Of a stretch of 11,206 bases of DNA, positions 1 to 6,737 are shown one piece after another (the stretch's first letter is position 1; every line of letters begins with the position of its first letter). The stretch lies in assembly GCA_020861055.1 (NCBI GenBank), contig JAJBTD010000013.1, forward strand, positions 1-11,206, given 5' to 3'. The notes beneath the pieces were generated by a model. That model was not told where the DNA came from, did not search any database, and saw only the letters and a program-made list of their open reading frames with translations. The translations under genes and the position numbers were made by a program. The stretch comes from Clostridiales bacterium (GTDB lineage: Bacteria; Bacillota; Clostridia; Oscillospirales; Oscillospiraceae).

Positions 1-196
1 CCCCCGTTCACTTCCGGCGGAGGCGCTGGCGGAGGAGATCCGCCGCCTCACCGGACTGCCCGCCCGAAGCTGTGATTCCGTGGAGCTGGGTGTGGAGACG
101 GCTTTGGAACGGTGCCGCCCAGACACCGGGGTCTGCGCCCTGGGCAGCCTCTATTTCTCCGGAGCCATCCGTCAGGCGGCAACGGCGCGATTTTAA
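1..196 (+). CDS. folC: folylpolyglutamate synthase (FolC-like), C-terminal 64 residues only
   Basis: This is the 3' end of a gene that begins upstream of the window. The frame starts at base 2 and stops at TAA 194-196. The peptide ends in a Rossmann-like C-terminal element: the run GVCALGSLYFSGAIRQA matches the GSLY-hG-hR strand and helix that closes FolC / Mur-ligase-type C-terminal domains. FolC adds glutamate residues to folates (and, in bifunctional forms, to dihydropteroate) in the cytoplasm, using ATP. The ATP-binding and substrate loops lie outside the window, so activity and mono- versus bifunctionality cannot be judged. The gene seems unrelated to the chaperone operon that follows, being separated from it by a hairpin and a dedicated promoter. 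The family call rests on a short segment. Another Mur-ligase-like C-terminus is the main alternative. Confidence 0.68.
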   Translation, partial: PRSLPAEALAEEIRRLTGLPARSCDSVELGVETALERCRPDTGVCALGSLYFSGAIRQAATARF

Positions 197-245
197 TGAA
201 CCTGGCACAGCGCCGCCTGTTTTCAGCCTGTTTTTAGCAGTCCTT

Positions 246-273
246 CGGCCCGTCTGATATGTCAGACGGGCCG
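246..273 (+). terminator. 12-bp hairpin after folC (U-tract absent)
   Basis: A perfect 12-bp inverted repeat, CGGCCCGTCTGA (246-257) and TCAGACGGGCCG (262-273), encloses a 4-nt loop. Outer arms AGCAG (236-240) and CTGCT (274-278) could extend it past a 5-nt bulge. It sits 50 nt after the folC stop, where a terminator is expected. The downstream sequence on the + strand is CTGCTCTGCC, with no run of T, and the opposite strand has none either. It may therefore be a weak or factor-dependent terminator or a 3'-end stabiliser. Confidence 0.5.
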
Positions 274-360
274 CTGCTCTGCCCAGAACGCCGGATATTC
301 CCTATATTTCCCTGGGTTTGGGGGGCCTTCTTGTTCACAAACTATTTATACTTTCTCCTA

Positions 361-389
361 TTGACAATCTGAATCCCCGGTGCTATAGT
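361..389 (+). promoter_or_regulatory. sigma-A promoter of the hrcA-grpE-dnaK-dnaJ operon
   Basis: A perfect -35 hexamer TTGACA (361-366) lies 17 bp before the -10 hexamer TATAGT (384-389), preceded by an extended -10 dinucleotide TG (381-382). Transcription is predicted to start near 395-397, inside the left arm of the CIRCE element. This is the standard layout for HrcA-controlled vegetative promoters in Firmicutes: a strong housekeeping promoter silenced by the repressor and released on heat shock. Confidence 0.93.
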
Positions 390-393
390 ATCA

Positions 394-420
394 TTAGCAC
401 TCAGGGAAACGGAGTGCTAA
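394..420 (+). promoter_or_regulatory. CIRCE operator (HrcA binding site)
   Basis: TTAGCACTC (394-402), a 9-bp spacer (403-411) and GAGTGCTAA (412-420) match the CIRCE consensus in all 18 arm positions. HrcA binds this element as a dimer. Because the arms straddle the predicted transcription start, HrcA should block initiation of its own operon, giving autoregulation that responds to chaperone demand. The repeat also lies in the 5' leader of the mRNA, where it can form a hairpin. I saw no second CIRCE copy in the window. Confidence 0.98.
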
Positions 421-457
421 AACAGAGACGAACATTCAGATATGCGAGGTGAGGCGG

Positions 458-1564
458 TTGGCACTGACGGAACGGCGCAGGAAGATCCTGCGGGTGGTGG
501 TGGAAAACTACATCGAGACGGCGGAGCCCATCGGCTCCAAGGCCATTGCGGAAAAGGCCCAGCTCACCTGCTCCTCCGCCACCATACGAAACGAGCTGGC
601 CGCGCTGGAGCGGGAGGGCTACCTGGAGCAGCCCCACACCTCCGCCGGGCGCATCCCCTCTGCCCAGGGCTATCGGCTCTATGTCAACGAGCTGATGGAG
701 CAGCACAAGCTGTCCCTCCAGGAGACGGAGCGCATCAACGCAGCCATGGACGGCAAGATGCGGGAGCTGGATCGGGTCATCGACCAGGCGGGCCGTCTGG
801 TCAGCAAGATGACCAACTATCCTGCCTTCTCTCTGGCGGGGAGTGGCGACGACATCACCATCACCCGGTTCGACCTGCTGATGGTGGATAAGAACTCCTT
901 CATCGCGGTGGTCATGGCCAGCAACAACGCGGTAAAGAACAAGCTCATCCATCTCCCCACCGACATCACTGAGCCTCAGCTCCAGCTGCTCAACACCCTG
1001 TTGAACACTACCTTTACAGGCAAGAGCCTCTCCGAGCTGAACCCGGAGCTGATGCGGGTGGCGGAAAAGGCCGCAGGCTCCTCCTACGGACTGATTTCCC
1101 TGGTGGTGTCCTTTGCCATGGATGTGCTGGAGGAACTGGGCCACAGCACCGTGCGTACCTCCGGCGTGGGCCATCTGCTGGAGAGCCCGGAGTACCAGGA
1201 CATCGACAAGGCCCACAAGCTGATGACCTATCTCTCCGACGAGCCGGCATTTTCCAAGCTGTCCGCCCCCATGCTCCAGAGCGACGCGGATACGAAGATC
1301 CTCATCGGCCCGGAGAACGTGGCGGAGGAGCTGAAGGATACCAGCGTGGTCCTGGCCAGCTACGACATCGGAGAGGGCATGAAGGGCGTCATCGGCGTCG
1401 TCGGACCCACCCGGATGGATTACGCCAAGGTGACCGCCAAGCTGTCCTACCTGGCGGACAACCTGAGCAAGATGTTCAGCAGTTCACAGCAGAGCCAGCT
1501 TCCCCAGAAGCGGGAGGCTCCGGCCCTGAATCCGCCCAAAGAACCGGCGGGCGAAGATCACTAG
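458..1564 (+). CDS. hrcA: heat-inducible transcription repressor HrcA
   Basis: HrcA represses class I heat-shock genes by binding CIRCE, and depends in known systems on the GroE chaperonin for active folding. The N-terminal winged helix is clear (LTERRRKILRVVVENYI at the start, then TAEPIGSKA and the family hallmark HTSAGRIP at residues 60-67). A GAF-like middle domain follows, and the IGVVGPTRMDY motif marks the C-terminal part. I start at TTG 458, giving 368 residues: the SD-like GAGGTGA (446-452) is correctly spaced for it, and the protein then begins MALTERRRKIL like other HrcAs. GTG 449 would add three residues but overlaps that SD. The length is slightly above the usual 340-350 because of a Pro/Lys/Glu-rich tail. 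It is the first gene behind its own CIRCE, with grpE 20 bp downstream. Confidence 0.96.
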   Translation: MALTERRRKILRVVVENYIETAEPIGSKAIAEKAQLTCSSATIRNELAALEREGYLEQPHTSAGRIPSAQGYRLYVNELMEQHKLSLQETERINAAMDGKMRELDRVIDQAGRLVSKMTNYPAFSLAGSGDDITITRFDLLMVDKNSFIAVVMASNNAVKNKLIHLPTDITEPQLQLLNTLLNTTFTGKSLSELNPELMRVAEKAAGSSYGLISLVVSFAMDVLEELGHSTVRTSGVGHLLESPEYQDIDKAHKLMTYLSDEPAFSKLSAPMLQSDADTKILIGPENVAEELKDTSVVLASYDIGEGMKGVIGVVGPTRMDYAKVTAKLSYLADNLSKMFSSSQQSQLPQKREAPALNPPKEPAGEDH

Positions 1565-1584
1565 TTTGAAGGAGAACGCAGTCA

Positions 1585-2157
1585 ATGAGCAAAAAGGAAA
1601 AAGAGTCTCAGACATCTGCCCCGGAGCAGGAGCCCCAGGAGGAGGTCAAGCAGGAGACTCCCCCTGAGGAGACCGTCCAGCAGGAGGAAGCCCCCAAGCA
1701 GGAGGAGACTTCCGCCCCCGACCCGGTGGAGAGTCTGAAAAAAGACCTGGCCGCCAGAGAGGATCAGCTTCTCCGTCTGGCCGCAGAGTATGACAACTTC
1801 CGCCGCCGTTCCGTGCGGGAGAAGTCGGAGGCCTATTCCAAGGCCAAGGCGGACGCCGCCGAGAAGTTTCTCCCCGTCTACGACAACCTGGAGCGGGCGC
1901 TGAATCAGGGCACCGAGGACCAGGCGTTCTTAAAAGGGGTGGAGATGACCATGAACCAGCTGGTCAAGGTGCTGGAATCCCTGGACATCCACAAGATCGA
2001 CGCCCTGGGCAAGCCCTTTGATCCCAACTTCCACAACGCCGTGATGCACACGGAGGACGAGAATCTGGGAGAGAACGTTGTCGCTCAGGTGTTCCAGACT
2101 GGCTTTATCATGGGCGACCGGGTCATCCGCCACGCCATGGTTCAGGTGGCCAACTAA
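1585..2157 (+). CDS. grpE: nucleotide exchange factor GrpE
   Basis: GrpE is a cytoplasmic dimer that opens the DnaK nucleotide-binding domain to release ADP. The 190-residue protein has a Glu/Gln/Pro-rich disordered N-terminus (about 1-48) and a long helical coiled-coil segment (about 49-105, with the AAEYDNFRRRS motif and EKFLPVYDNLERAL). The C-terminal beta domain carries DPNFHNAVMH and GDRVIRHAMVQV. His183 occupies the position that is Pro in E. coli-type GrpE (RPAMV), probably a lineage variant. The start is supported by AAGGAG at 1569-1574, 10 nt before ATG. It lies 20 bp after hrcA and 83 bp before dnaK, so the three are probably cotranscribed. Confidence 0.97.
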   Translation: MSKKEKESQTSAPEQEPQEEVKQETPPEETVQQEEAPKQEETSAPDPVESLKKDLAAREDQLLRLAAEYDNFRRRSVREKSEAYSKAKADAAEKFLPVYDNLERALNQGTEDQAFLKGVEMTMNQLVKVLESLDIHKIDALGKPFDPNFHNAVMHTEDENLGENVVAQVFQTGFIMGDRVIRHAMVQVAN

Positions 2158-2170
2158 AATACGCGCCTTC

Positions 2171-2186
2171 GCCGCCGGACGGCGGC
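2171..2186 (+). other. short GC hairpin in the grpE-dnaK spacer
   Basis: GCCGCC (2171-2176) pairs perfectly with GGCGGC (2181-2186) across a GGAC loop, starting 14 nt after the grpE stop. No U-run follows; the sequence downstream is AT-rich and leads into the dnaK ribosome binding site. It could mark an mRNA processing or stability boundary. At 6 bp it could also be chance in a GC-rich genome. Confidence 0.4.
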
Positions 2187-2240
2187 TGAGGATAGATCAA
2201 ATTCGTAAAATCAAGATTGATTATATTGGAGGAATTTACA

Positions 2241-4118
2241 ATGTCTAAGACAATCGGTATCGACTTGGGTACAACCAACTCTTGTGTCGCAGTGATGGAG
2301 GGCGGCGAGCCCGTCGTCATCACCAACGCTGAGGGCAACCGCACCACCCCCTCCGTTCTGGCCATCAGCAAGAGCGGCGAGCGTATGGTGGGCCAGGTGG
2401 CAAAGCGCCAGGCCATCACCAACCCCGACCGGACCGTCATCTCCATCAAGCGTGAGATGGGCACCAACTACAAGGTGAACATCGACGGCAAGAACTACAC
2501 TCCTCAGGAGATCAGCGCCATGATCCTCCAGAAGCTGAAGGCGGACGCTGAGGCCTATCTGGGTGAGAAGGTCACCGACGCCGTCATCACCGTCCCCGCC
2601 TACTTCACCGACGCTCAGCGCCAGGCCACCAAGGACGCCGGCAAGATCGCCGGTCTGGACGTGAAGCGCATCATCAACGAGCCCACCGCCGCGGCTCTGG
2701 CCTACGGCGTGGACAAGGAAGAGGCGCAGAAGATCATGGTCTACGACCTGGGCGGCGGCACCTTCGACGTGTCCGTCCTGGATCTGGACGAGGGCGTGAT
2801 CGAGGTCCTGGCCACCGCCGGCAACAACCGCCTGGGCGGCGACGACTTCGACCAGTGCATCATCGAGTATCTGGCCAGCGAGTTCAAGCGGGAGAACGGC
2901 ATTGACCTGCACAGCGACAAGATGGCCATGCAGCGTCTGAAGGAGGCCGCAGAGAAGGCCAAGATCGAGCTGTCCGGCGTTACCAGCACCAACATCAACC
3001 TGCCCTATATCACCGCCGACGCCACCGGCCCCAAGCATCTGGACGTGACCCTGACCCGGGCCAAGTTCAACGAGCTGACCCACCATCTGGTGGAGGCCAC
3101 CACCGGCCCCGTGCGTCAGGCCCTCAGCGACGCCAAGCTCTCCGCCAGCGACCTGTCCAAGGTGCTGCTGGTGGGCGGCTCCACCCGTATCCCCGCTGTC
3201 CAGGAGGCGGTGAAGAAGCTCACCGGCAAGGAAGGCTTCAAGGGCATCAACCCCGACGAGTGCGTGGCCGTGGGCGCCGCTATCCAGGGCGGCGTGCTGT
3301 CCGACCCCTCCAGCGCCAACCTGCTGCTGCTGGACGTCACCCCCCTGTCCCTGGGCATCGAGACTATGGGCGGCGTGTTCACCAAGCTGATTGACCGGAA
3401 CACCACCATCCCCGTGAAGAAGAGCCAGATCTTCTCCACCGCTGCGGATAACCAGACCTCCGTAGAGGTCCACGTCCTCCAGGGCGAGCGGGAGATGGCC
3501 GCCAACAACAAGACCCTGGGCCGCTTCCATCTGGACGGCATCGCCCCCGCCCGTCGGGGCATCCCTCAGATCGAGGTCACCTTCGACATCGACGCCAACG
3601 GTATCGTGAACGTCTCCGCCCAGGATAAGGGCACCGGCAAGAGCCAGAACATCACCATCACCGCCTCCTCCAATATGTCCAAGGAGGACATCGACAAGGC
3701 CGTCAAGGAGGCTGAGCAGTACGCCGCTGAGGACGCCAAGCGGAAGGACGAGGTGGACACCCGGAACCAGGGCGACCAGCTGGTCTACCAGACCGAGCAG
3801 ACCCTGAGCGAGCTGGGCGACAAGATCTCTGCCGACGAGAAGGCCACCGTGGAGGGCAAGCTGAACACCCTGAAGGATGCCCTGAAGGGCACCGACGTGA
3901 ACGCCATCAAGTCCGCCAGCGACGAGCTGCAGAAGGCATTCTACGACATCTCTGCCAAGCTGTATCAGCAGACCAACCCACAGGGCAACCCGGGCGCAGG
4001 GTATGACCCCAACGCAGGCGGCAACGCCGGTAACACCGGCAGCACCGGCGATAACGGCAACGGCCAGGACTACTACGACGCCGACTATGAGGTCGTGGAC
4101 GACGACGACAAGAAGTAA
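2241..4118 (+). CDS. dnaK: molecular chaperone DnaK (Hsp70)
   Basis: DnaK is the ATP-driven cytoplasmic Hsp70 that binds exposed hydrophobic peptides. Its ATPase is stimulated by DnaJ and reset by GrpE. The 625-residue protein starts MSKTIGIDLGTTNS (phosphate 1 loop). Phosphate 2, DLGGGTFD, is at 169-176, and the interdomain linker LLLLDVTPLSLG starts at 361. A beta-sandwich substrate domain and helical lid follow, then a Gly/Asn-rich tail ending in an acidic EVVDDDDKK. Between KRQAITNP and AVITVPAYF it lacks the insertion of over 20 residues found in Gram-negative DnaK, a monoderm signature. ATG 2241 is chosen because GGAGG (2228-2232) sits 8 nt upstream; the in-frame ATT/ATA codons from 2217 are not plausible. 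Codon use is strongly GC-ending, as expected for high expression. Confidence 0.99.
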   Translation: MSKTIGIDLGTTNSCVAVMEGGEPVVITNAEGNRTTPSVLAISKSGERMVGQVAKRQAITNPDRTVISIKREMGTNYKVNIDGKNYTPQEISAMILQKLKADAEAYLGEKVTDAVITVPAYFTDAQRQATKDAGKIAGLDVKRIINEPTAAALAYGVDKEEAQKIMVYDLGGGTFDVSVLDLDEGVIEVLATAGNNRLGGDDFDQCIIEYLASEFKRENGIDLHSDKMAMQRLKEAAEKAKIELSGVTSTNINLPYITADATGPKHLDVTLTRAKFNELTHHLVEATTGPVRQALSDAKLSASDLSKVLLVGGSTRIPAVQEAVKKLTGKEGFKGINPDECVAVGAAIQGGVLSDPSSANLLLLDVTPLSLGIETMGGVFTKLIDRNTTIPVKKSQIFSTAADNQTSVEVHVLQGEREMAANNKTLGRFHLDGIAPARRGIPQIEVTFDIDANGIVNVSAQDKGTGKSQNITITASSNMSKEDIDKAVKEAEQYAAEDAKRKDEVDTRNQGDQLVYQTEQTLSELGDKISADEKATVEGKLNTLKDALKGTDVNAIKSASDELQKAFYDISAKLYQQTNPQGNPGAGYDPNAGGNAGNTGSTGDNGNGQDYYDADYEVVDDDDKK

Positions 4119-4151
4119 GGCGGAATTTCTCTCTACAGTGCAAAGATCGAA

Positions 4152-4181
4152 CCGGGCGTGGCAGACCCCTGTCACGCCCGG
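4152..4181 (+). other. strong hairpin in the dnaK-dnaJ spacer
   Basis: The 13-nt arms 4152-4164 (CCGGGCGTGGCAG) and 4169-4181 (CTGTCACGCCCGG) pair with a single G-U wobble around a 4-nt ACCC loop. It lies 33 nt after the dnaK stop and 46 nt before the dnaJ start. There is no T-run downstream (AACGGCGGTC follows), so it is not a typical intrinsic terminator. By analogy with chaperone operons where dnaK outnumbers dnaJ, it could stabilise the dnaK 3' end or partly reduce readthrough. That role is inference. Confidence 0.7.
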
Positions 4182-4227
4182 AACGGCGGTCTATCTCTAT
4201 ATATCATGCCATTAGGAAGTGAACAGC

Positions 4228-5382
4228 ATGGCAGACAAACAGGATTACTATGAGGCTCTGGGCCTGGATCGTTCCGCATCCCAGGACGACATCAAGCGGG
4301 CTTACCGGAAGCTGGCCCGGAAATACCACCCGGACATGAACCCCGGCGACAAGGAGGCCGAGGCCAAGTTCAAGGAGGTCAACGAGGCCTATGAGATTCT
4401 CTCCGACGAGGACAAGAAGGCCCGGTACGACCAGTACGGCTTTGCGGGGGTAGACCCCAACTACGGAGCCGGAGGCGCAGGCTACGGCGACTTCAACGGC
4501 GACGTGGACCTGGGCGACATCTTCAACTCCTTCTTCGGCGGTGGCTTTGGGGGCGGCTTCGGCGGCAGCAGCTCCTCCCGGCGTAATGCGCCCCGGAAGG
4601 GCCAGAACCTCCGGGCCAGCGTGCGCCTGACCTTTGAGGAGGCCGCCTTCGGCTGTGAGAAGGACATCTCCTTCTCACGGGTGGAGAGCTGCCCTGACTG
4701 TCATGGCTCCGGCTGCGCCAACGGCGCCTCTCCGGAGACCTGCCCCAACTGCCGGGGCACCGGAACGGTGCAGGTACAGCAGCGCACGCCCTTTGGCGTC
4801 ATGTCCAGCACCCAGCCCTGCGGCCAGTGCGGCGGCACGGGCAAGATCATCAGAAATCCCTGCCCCAAGTGCAAGGGCAAGGGGGCCATCCGCCGGAATC
4901 TGACCCGGAAATTCAAAATCCCCAGGGGCATCGACGACGGCCAGGCCTTCTCTGTTCCCAACGAGGGACACGCCGGACAGAACGGCGGCCCCAACGGCGA
5001 TCTGCTGGTCAGCGTGGAACTGATCCCCCATCCCTATTTCGAGCGGGACGGGTATGACGTCTACTATACCCAGACCGTCTCCTACGCTCAGGCGGTCCTT
5101 GGTTCGGAGCTGGAGATCCCCACCATCGACGGCAGTGTGCGCTATACCCTCCCCGCCGGATTCCAGCCGGAGCGGCCCATCCGTCTGAGAGGGAAGGGCA
5201 TCTACAAGGTCAACAGTGAGAACCGGGGCGACCAGTACGTCACCGTCAAGGTGCAGATTCCCACCAACCTGAACCGGGAACAGAAGGAGGCCCTCCGGGC
5301 CTTCGACGAGGCCATGACCGGCAAGAGCAGCAGCGAGGAGGAGAAGGAAAACTTCTTCTTCGGCAAGAAAAAGAAACGGTAA
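4228..5382 (+). CDS. dnaJ: molecular chaperone DnaJ (Hsp40, class A)
   Basis: DnaJ delivers unfolded clients to DnaK and stimulates its ATPase. The 384-residue protein has every class A part. The J domain (about 5-70) carries HPD at 34-36. A Gly/Phe-rich linker follows (about 72-115), then the zinc domain with four CxxCxGxG repeats at Cys155/158, 172/175, 198/201 and 212/215. Two beta-rich C-terminal domains complete it, with a Lys-rich tail FFFGKKKKR. All eight zinc ligands are present. ATG 4228 gives the canonical MADKQDYYEALGL start, with AGGA at 4214-4217 as SD. GTG 4219 would add MNS and overlaps the SD-like stretch, so it is less likely. The spacer to dnaK is 109 bp and contains a hairpin but no promoter. 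Confidence 0.98.
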   Translation: MADKQDYYEALGLDRSASQDDIKRAYRKLARKYHPDMNPGDKEAEAKFKEVNEAYEILSDEDKKARYDQYGFAGVDPNYGAGGAGYGDFNGDVDLGDIFNSFFGGGFGGGFGGSSSSRRNAPRKGQNLRASVRLTFEEAAFGCEKDISFSRVESCPDCHGSGCANGASPETCPNCRGTGTVQVQQRTPFGVMSSTQPCGQCGGTGKIIRNPCPKCKGKGAIRRNLTRKFKIPRGIDDGQAFSVPNEGHAGQNGGPNGDLLVSVELIPHPYFERDGYDVYYTQTVSYAQAVLGSELEIPTIDGSVRYTLPAGFQPERPIRLRGKGIYKVNSENRGDQYVTVKVQIPTNLNREQKEALRAFDEAMTGKSSSEEEKENFFFGKKKKR

Positions 5383-5395
5383 TAGAAACGGTAAT
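5372..5395 (+). repeat. 12-bp tandem duplication across the dnaJ stop
   Basis: AGAAACGGTAAT occurs twice head to tail (5372-5383 and 5384-5395). The first copy holds the end of dnaJ, including its stop TAA 5380-5382. The second repeats that stop in the same frame at 5392-5394. TAG also follows directly at 5383-5385. It looks like a slippage duplication that leaves the protein unchanged. Confidence 0.85.
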
Positions 5396-5403
5396 ACCAA
5401 TGA

Positions 5404-5437
5404 TGCGGCGCAGTCCCAGCGATGGCTCTGCGCCGCA
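5404..5437 (+). other. 10-bp hairpin in the dnaJ-DUF4317 spacer
   Basis: TGCGGCGCAG (5404-5413) pairs perfectly with CTGCGCCGCA (5428-5437) around a 14-nt loop, which can itself form a 3-bp AGC/GCT mini-stem. It starts 22 nt after the dnaJ stop and ends 20 nt before the next ATG. No U-run follows (GATGTTTATGAGG). It may be a processing or stability element, or a weak terminator that limits readthrough into the last gene. Confidence 0.65.
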
Positions 5438-5457
5438 GATGTTTATGAGGAGGCAAC

Positions 5458-6588
5458 ATGAACGAGAAGGAAGTCGCCGAGCTCCGACGCCGCTTCAAGG
5501 CGGACCGGAGCAATATCACCCATGTACGGGGATGTTATGTCAACGATAAGAGGGAGATCATTTCGGAATTTGACCAGCCCATCTCCATGCTGAGCCAGGA
5601 CGAGGGGGAGTGGCTGCTGGGCATTCTCCGCAAGACCCTGTCCGGGACGCTGGGCAAGCAGCTGCTGGACATTCGCTTCGATACCCGTCAGGTGGCGGAG
5701 GGGGAGGAACACGGATTGCTGATGAAGCTCCGGGACTCCCAGCTGAAGGACGAGGAGTCGGTACAGACCTTTTTCCAAAAGGCCATCGGTTCCCTGGAGA
5801 TAGAGGGGAACTACATGATCATCCTGGCCAGCGACGCCTATGACGTACCCTACCGCTCCAAGGACGGGGACCGGCAGGAGGACGCTTCCGAGGAGGTGTA
5901 TCGTTACATCCTGTGCAGCGTCTGCCCGGTGAAGCAGACCAAGCCCGCCCTAACCTACTCCGCCCACGAGAACCTGTTCCACCATCTGGCAGTGGACTGG
6001 GTGGTGTCCGCCCCGGAGACCGGGTTCCTCTTTCCCGCCTTTGACGACCGGAGCACCAATCTGTATGACGCTCTCCTCTATACAAAGGATATCGCCGATA
6101 CCCGCGCCGCCTTTGTGGACGCCGTTTTCCGTCAGACCCCGCCCATGGCGGCGGCGGCGCAGAGGGAGACCTTCCAGAGTGTCATGGGGGAGGCGCTGGA
6201 GGAGAAGTGCAGCTATCAGGTGGTGGAGACGGTGAACGACCAGCTTCGGGACATGATCGCAGAGCACAAGCTGAACAAAGAGGAGGAGCCTCTGACCGTG
6301 TCTCAGGGGGTGGTGGCCTCCGTTCTCCGCTCCAGCGGGGTGGAGGAGGAGCGGGTGGAGCGCTTCGCCGCCCGATATGACGAGGCCTTCGGTCCGGGCG
6401 CGGAGCTGAGCCCCCGCAATCTGGTAGACACCAGGCAGCTGGAAATCAAGACGCCCGACGTGACCATCCGGGTGGACCCCCTGAAAAGCGAGCTGGTGGA
6501 GACGCGGGTCATCGACGGTATCCCCTATATCCTCATCCGGGCGGACGACGGGGCGGAGGTGGACGGTGTGCCTGTCTCCATCGCATAA
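5458..6588 (+). CDS. DUF4317 family protein, function unknown
   Basis: This is a 376-residue protein that I recognise as DUF4317, a family common in Clostridia without an assigned biochemical role. Recognisable stretches are the N-terminal EVAELRRRFKADRSNITHVRGCYV, SGTLGKQLL at 62-70, and the most conserved-looking block ETGFLFPAFDDRSTN at 187-201 followed by YDALLYTKD. There is no signal peptide, membrane segment, zinc motif or nucleotide-binding loop, so it is probably cytoplasmic. The charged middle (about 230-320) looks helical. AGGAGG (5448-5453) lies 4 nt before ATG, a somewhat short spacing. It follows dnaJ by 75 bp on the same strand with no visible promoter between, so it is probably transcribed from the CIRCE promoter at least in part. 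In Bacillus the gene after dnaJ is prmA, which is absent here. A chaperone-related role is only inferred from position. Confidence 0.85.
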   Translation: MNEKEVAELRRRFKADRSNITHVRGCYVNDKREIISEFDQPISMLSQDEGEWLLGILRKTLSGTLGKQLLDIRFDTRQVAEGEEHGLLMKLRDSQLKDEESVQTFFQKAIGSLEIEGNYMIILASDAYDVPYRSKDGDRQEDASEEVYRYILCSVCPVKQTKPALTYSAHENLFHHLAVDWVVSAPETGFLFPAFDDRSTNLYDALLYTKDIADTRAAFVDAVFRQTPPMAAAAQRETFQSVMGEALEEKCSYQVVETVNDQLRDMIAEHKLNKEEEPLTVSQGVVASVLRSSGVEEERVERFAARYDEAFGPGAELSPRNLVDTRQLEIKTPDVTIRVDPLKSELVETRVIDGIPYILIRADDGAEVDGVPVSIA

Positions 6589-6630
6589 GAGCAAGTTATT
6601 TTCAAAAATCATTCGTAAAAATAGGGGCTA

Positions 6631-6649
6631 TTGGGTAAAAATTATCCAA
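6631..6649 (+). repeat. imperfect palindrome in the AT-rich spacer
   Basis: TTGGGTAA (6631-6638) and TTATCCAA (6642-6649) form an inverted repeat around AAA with one mismatch (a G-U pair in RNA). It lies 43 nt after the DUF4317 stop and about 50 bp upstream of the predicted -35 box of the next gene. It could be an operator or a weak transcript hairpin. No U-run follows directly, so it is not a convincing terminator. Confidence 0.4.
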
Positions 6650-6700
6650 AATGCCCAAAATGACCGGAGAAAATCCGATTCATTTATCCTCTTTTTGTGA

Positions 6701-6729
6701 TTGTGTCCGAACCGGGAATGGGGTAAAAT
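6701..6729 (+). promoter_or_regulatory. predicted sigma-A promoter of the BMP lipoprotein/ABC operon
   Basis: TTGTGT (6701-6706) lies 17 bp before TAAAAT (6724-6729), matching sigma-A spacing with four of six and five of six consensus bases. Transcription would start near 6736-6737, leaving a leader of about 85 nt. The spacer from 6589 to 6820 is clearly more AT-rich than the flanking genes, as expected for a regulatory region. A T-run just upstream (6692-6696) may help as an UP-like element. Confidence 0.65.
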
Positions 6730-6737
6730 AGAGTTGG

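Noticed and set aside
331..352. A second promoter (TTGTTC with TATACT) upstream of the CIRCE promoter
   Set aside because: The spacing between the boxes is only 10 bp, and no suitable -35 lies 16-18 bp before TATACT.
4105..4115. The DnaK C-terminus contains DDDDK, the enteropeptidase recognition sequence
   Set aside because: Acidic EVVDDDDK-type ends are normal for Firmicute DnaK, so the match is coincidental.
2211..4175. A 654-codon open frame on the minus strand opposite dnaK
   Set aside because: Long antisense frames opposite dnaK are a known artefact of strong GC bias in codon use. The translation is Val/Gly/Leu/His-rich low-complexity sequence with no recognisable domain or ribosome binding site, and it runs over the dnaK start.
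6596..6612. AT-rich stretch resembling a CodY box
   Set aside because: About five mismatches to the 15-bp consensus, and its position just after a stop codon, far upstream of the promoter, make it unconvincing.
6707..6712. CCGAAC core resembling a PurR PurBox near a likely nucleoside importer
   Set aside because: The A/T flanks of the consensus are missing and no inverted GTTCGG partner lies at the expected distance. A 6-mer match is likely chance.
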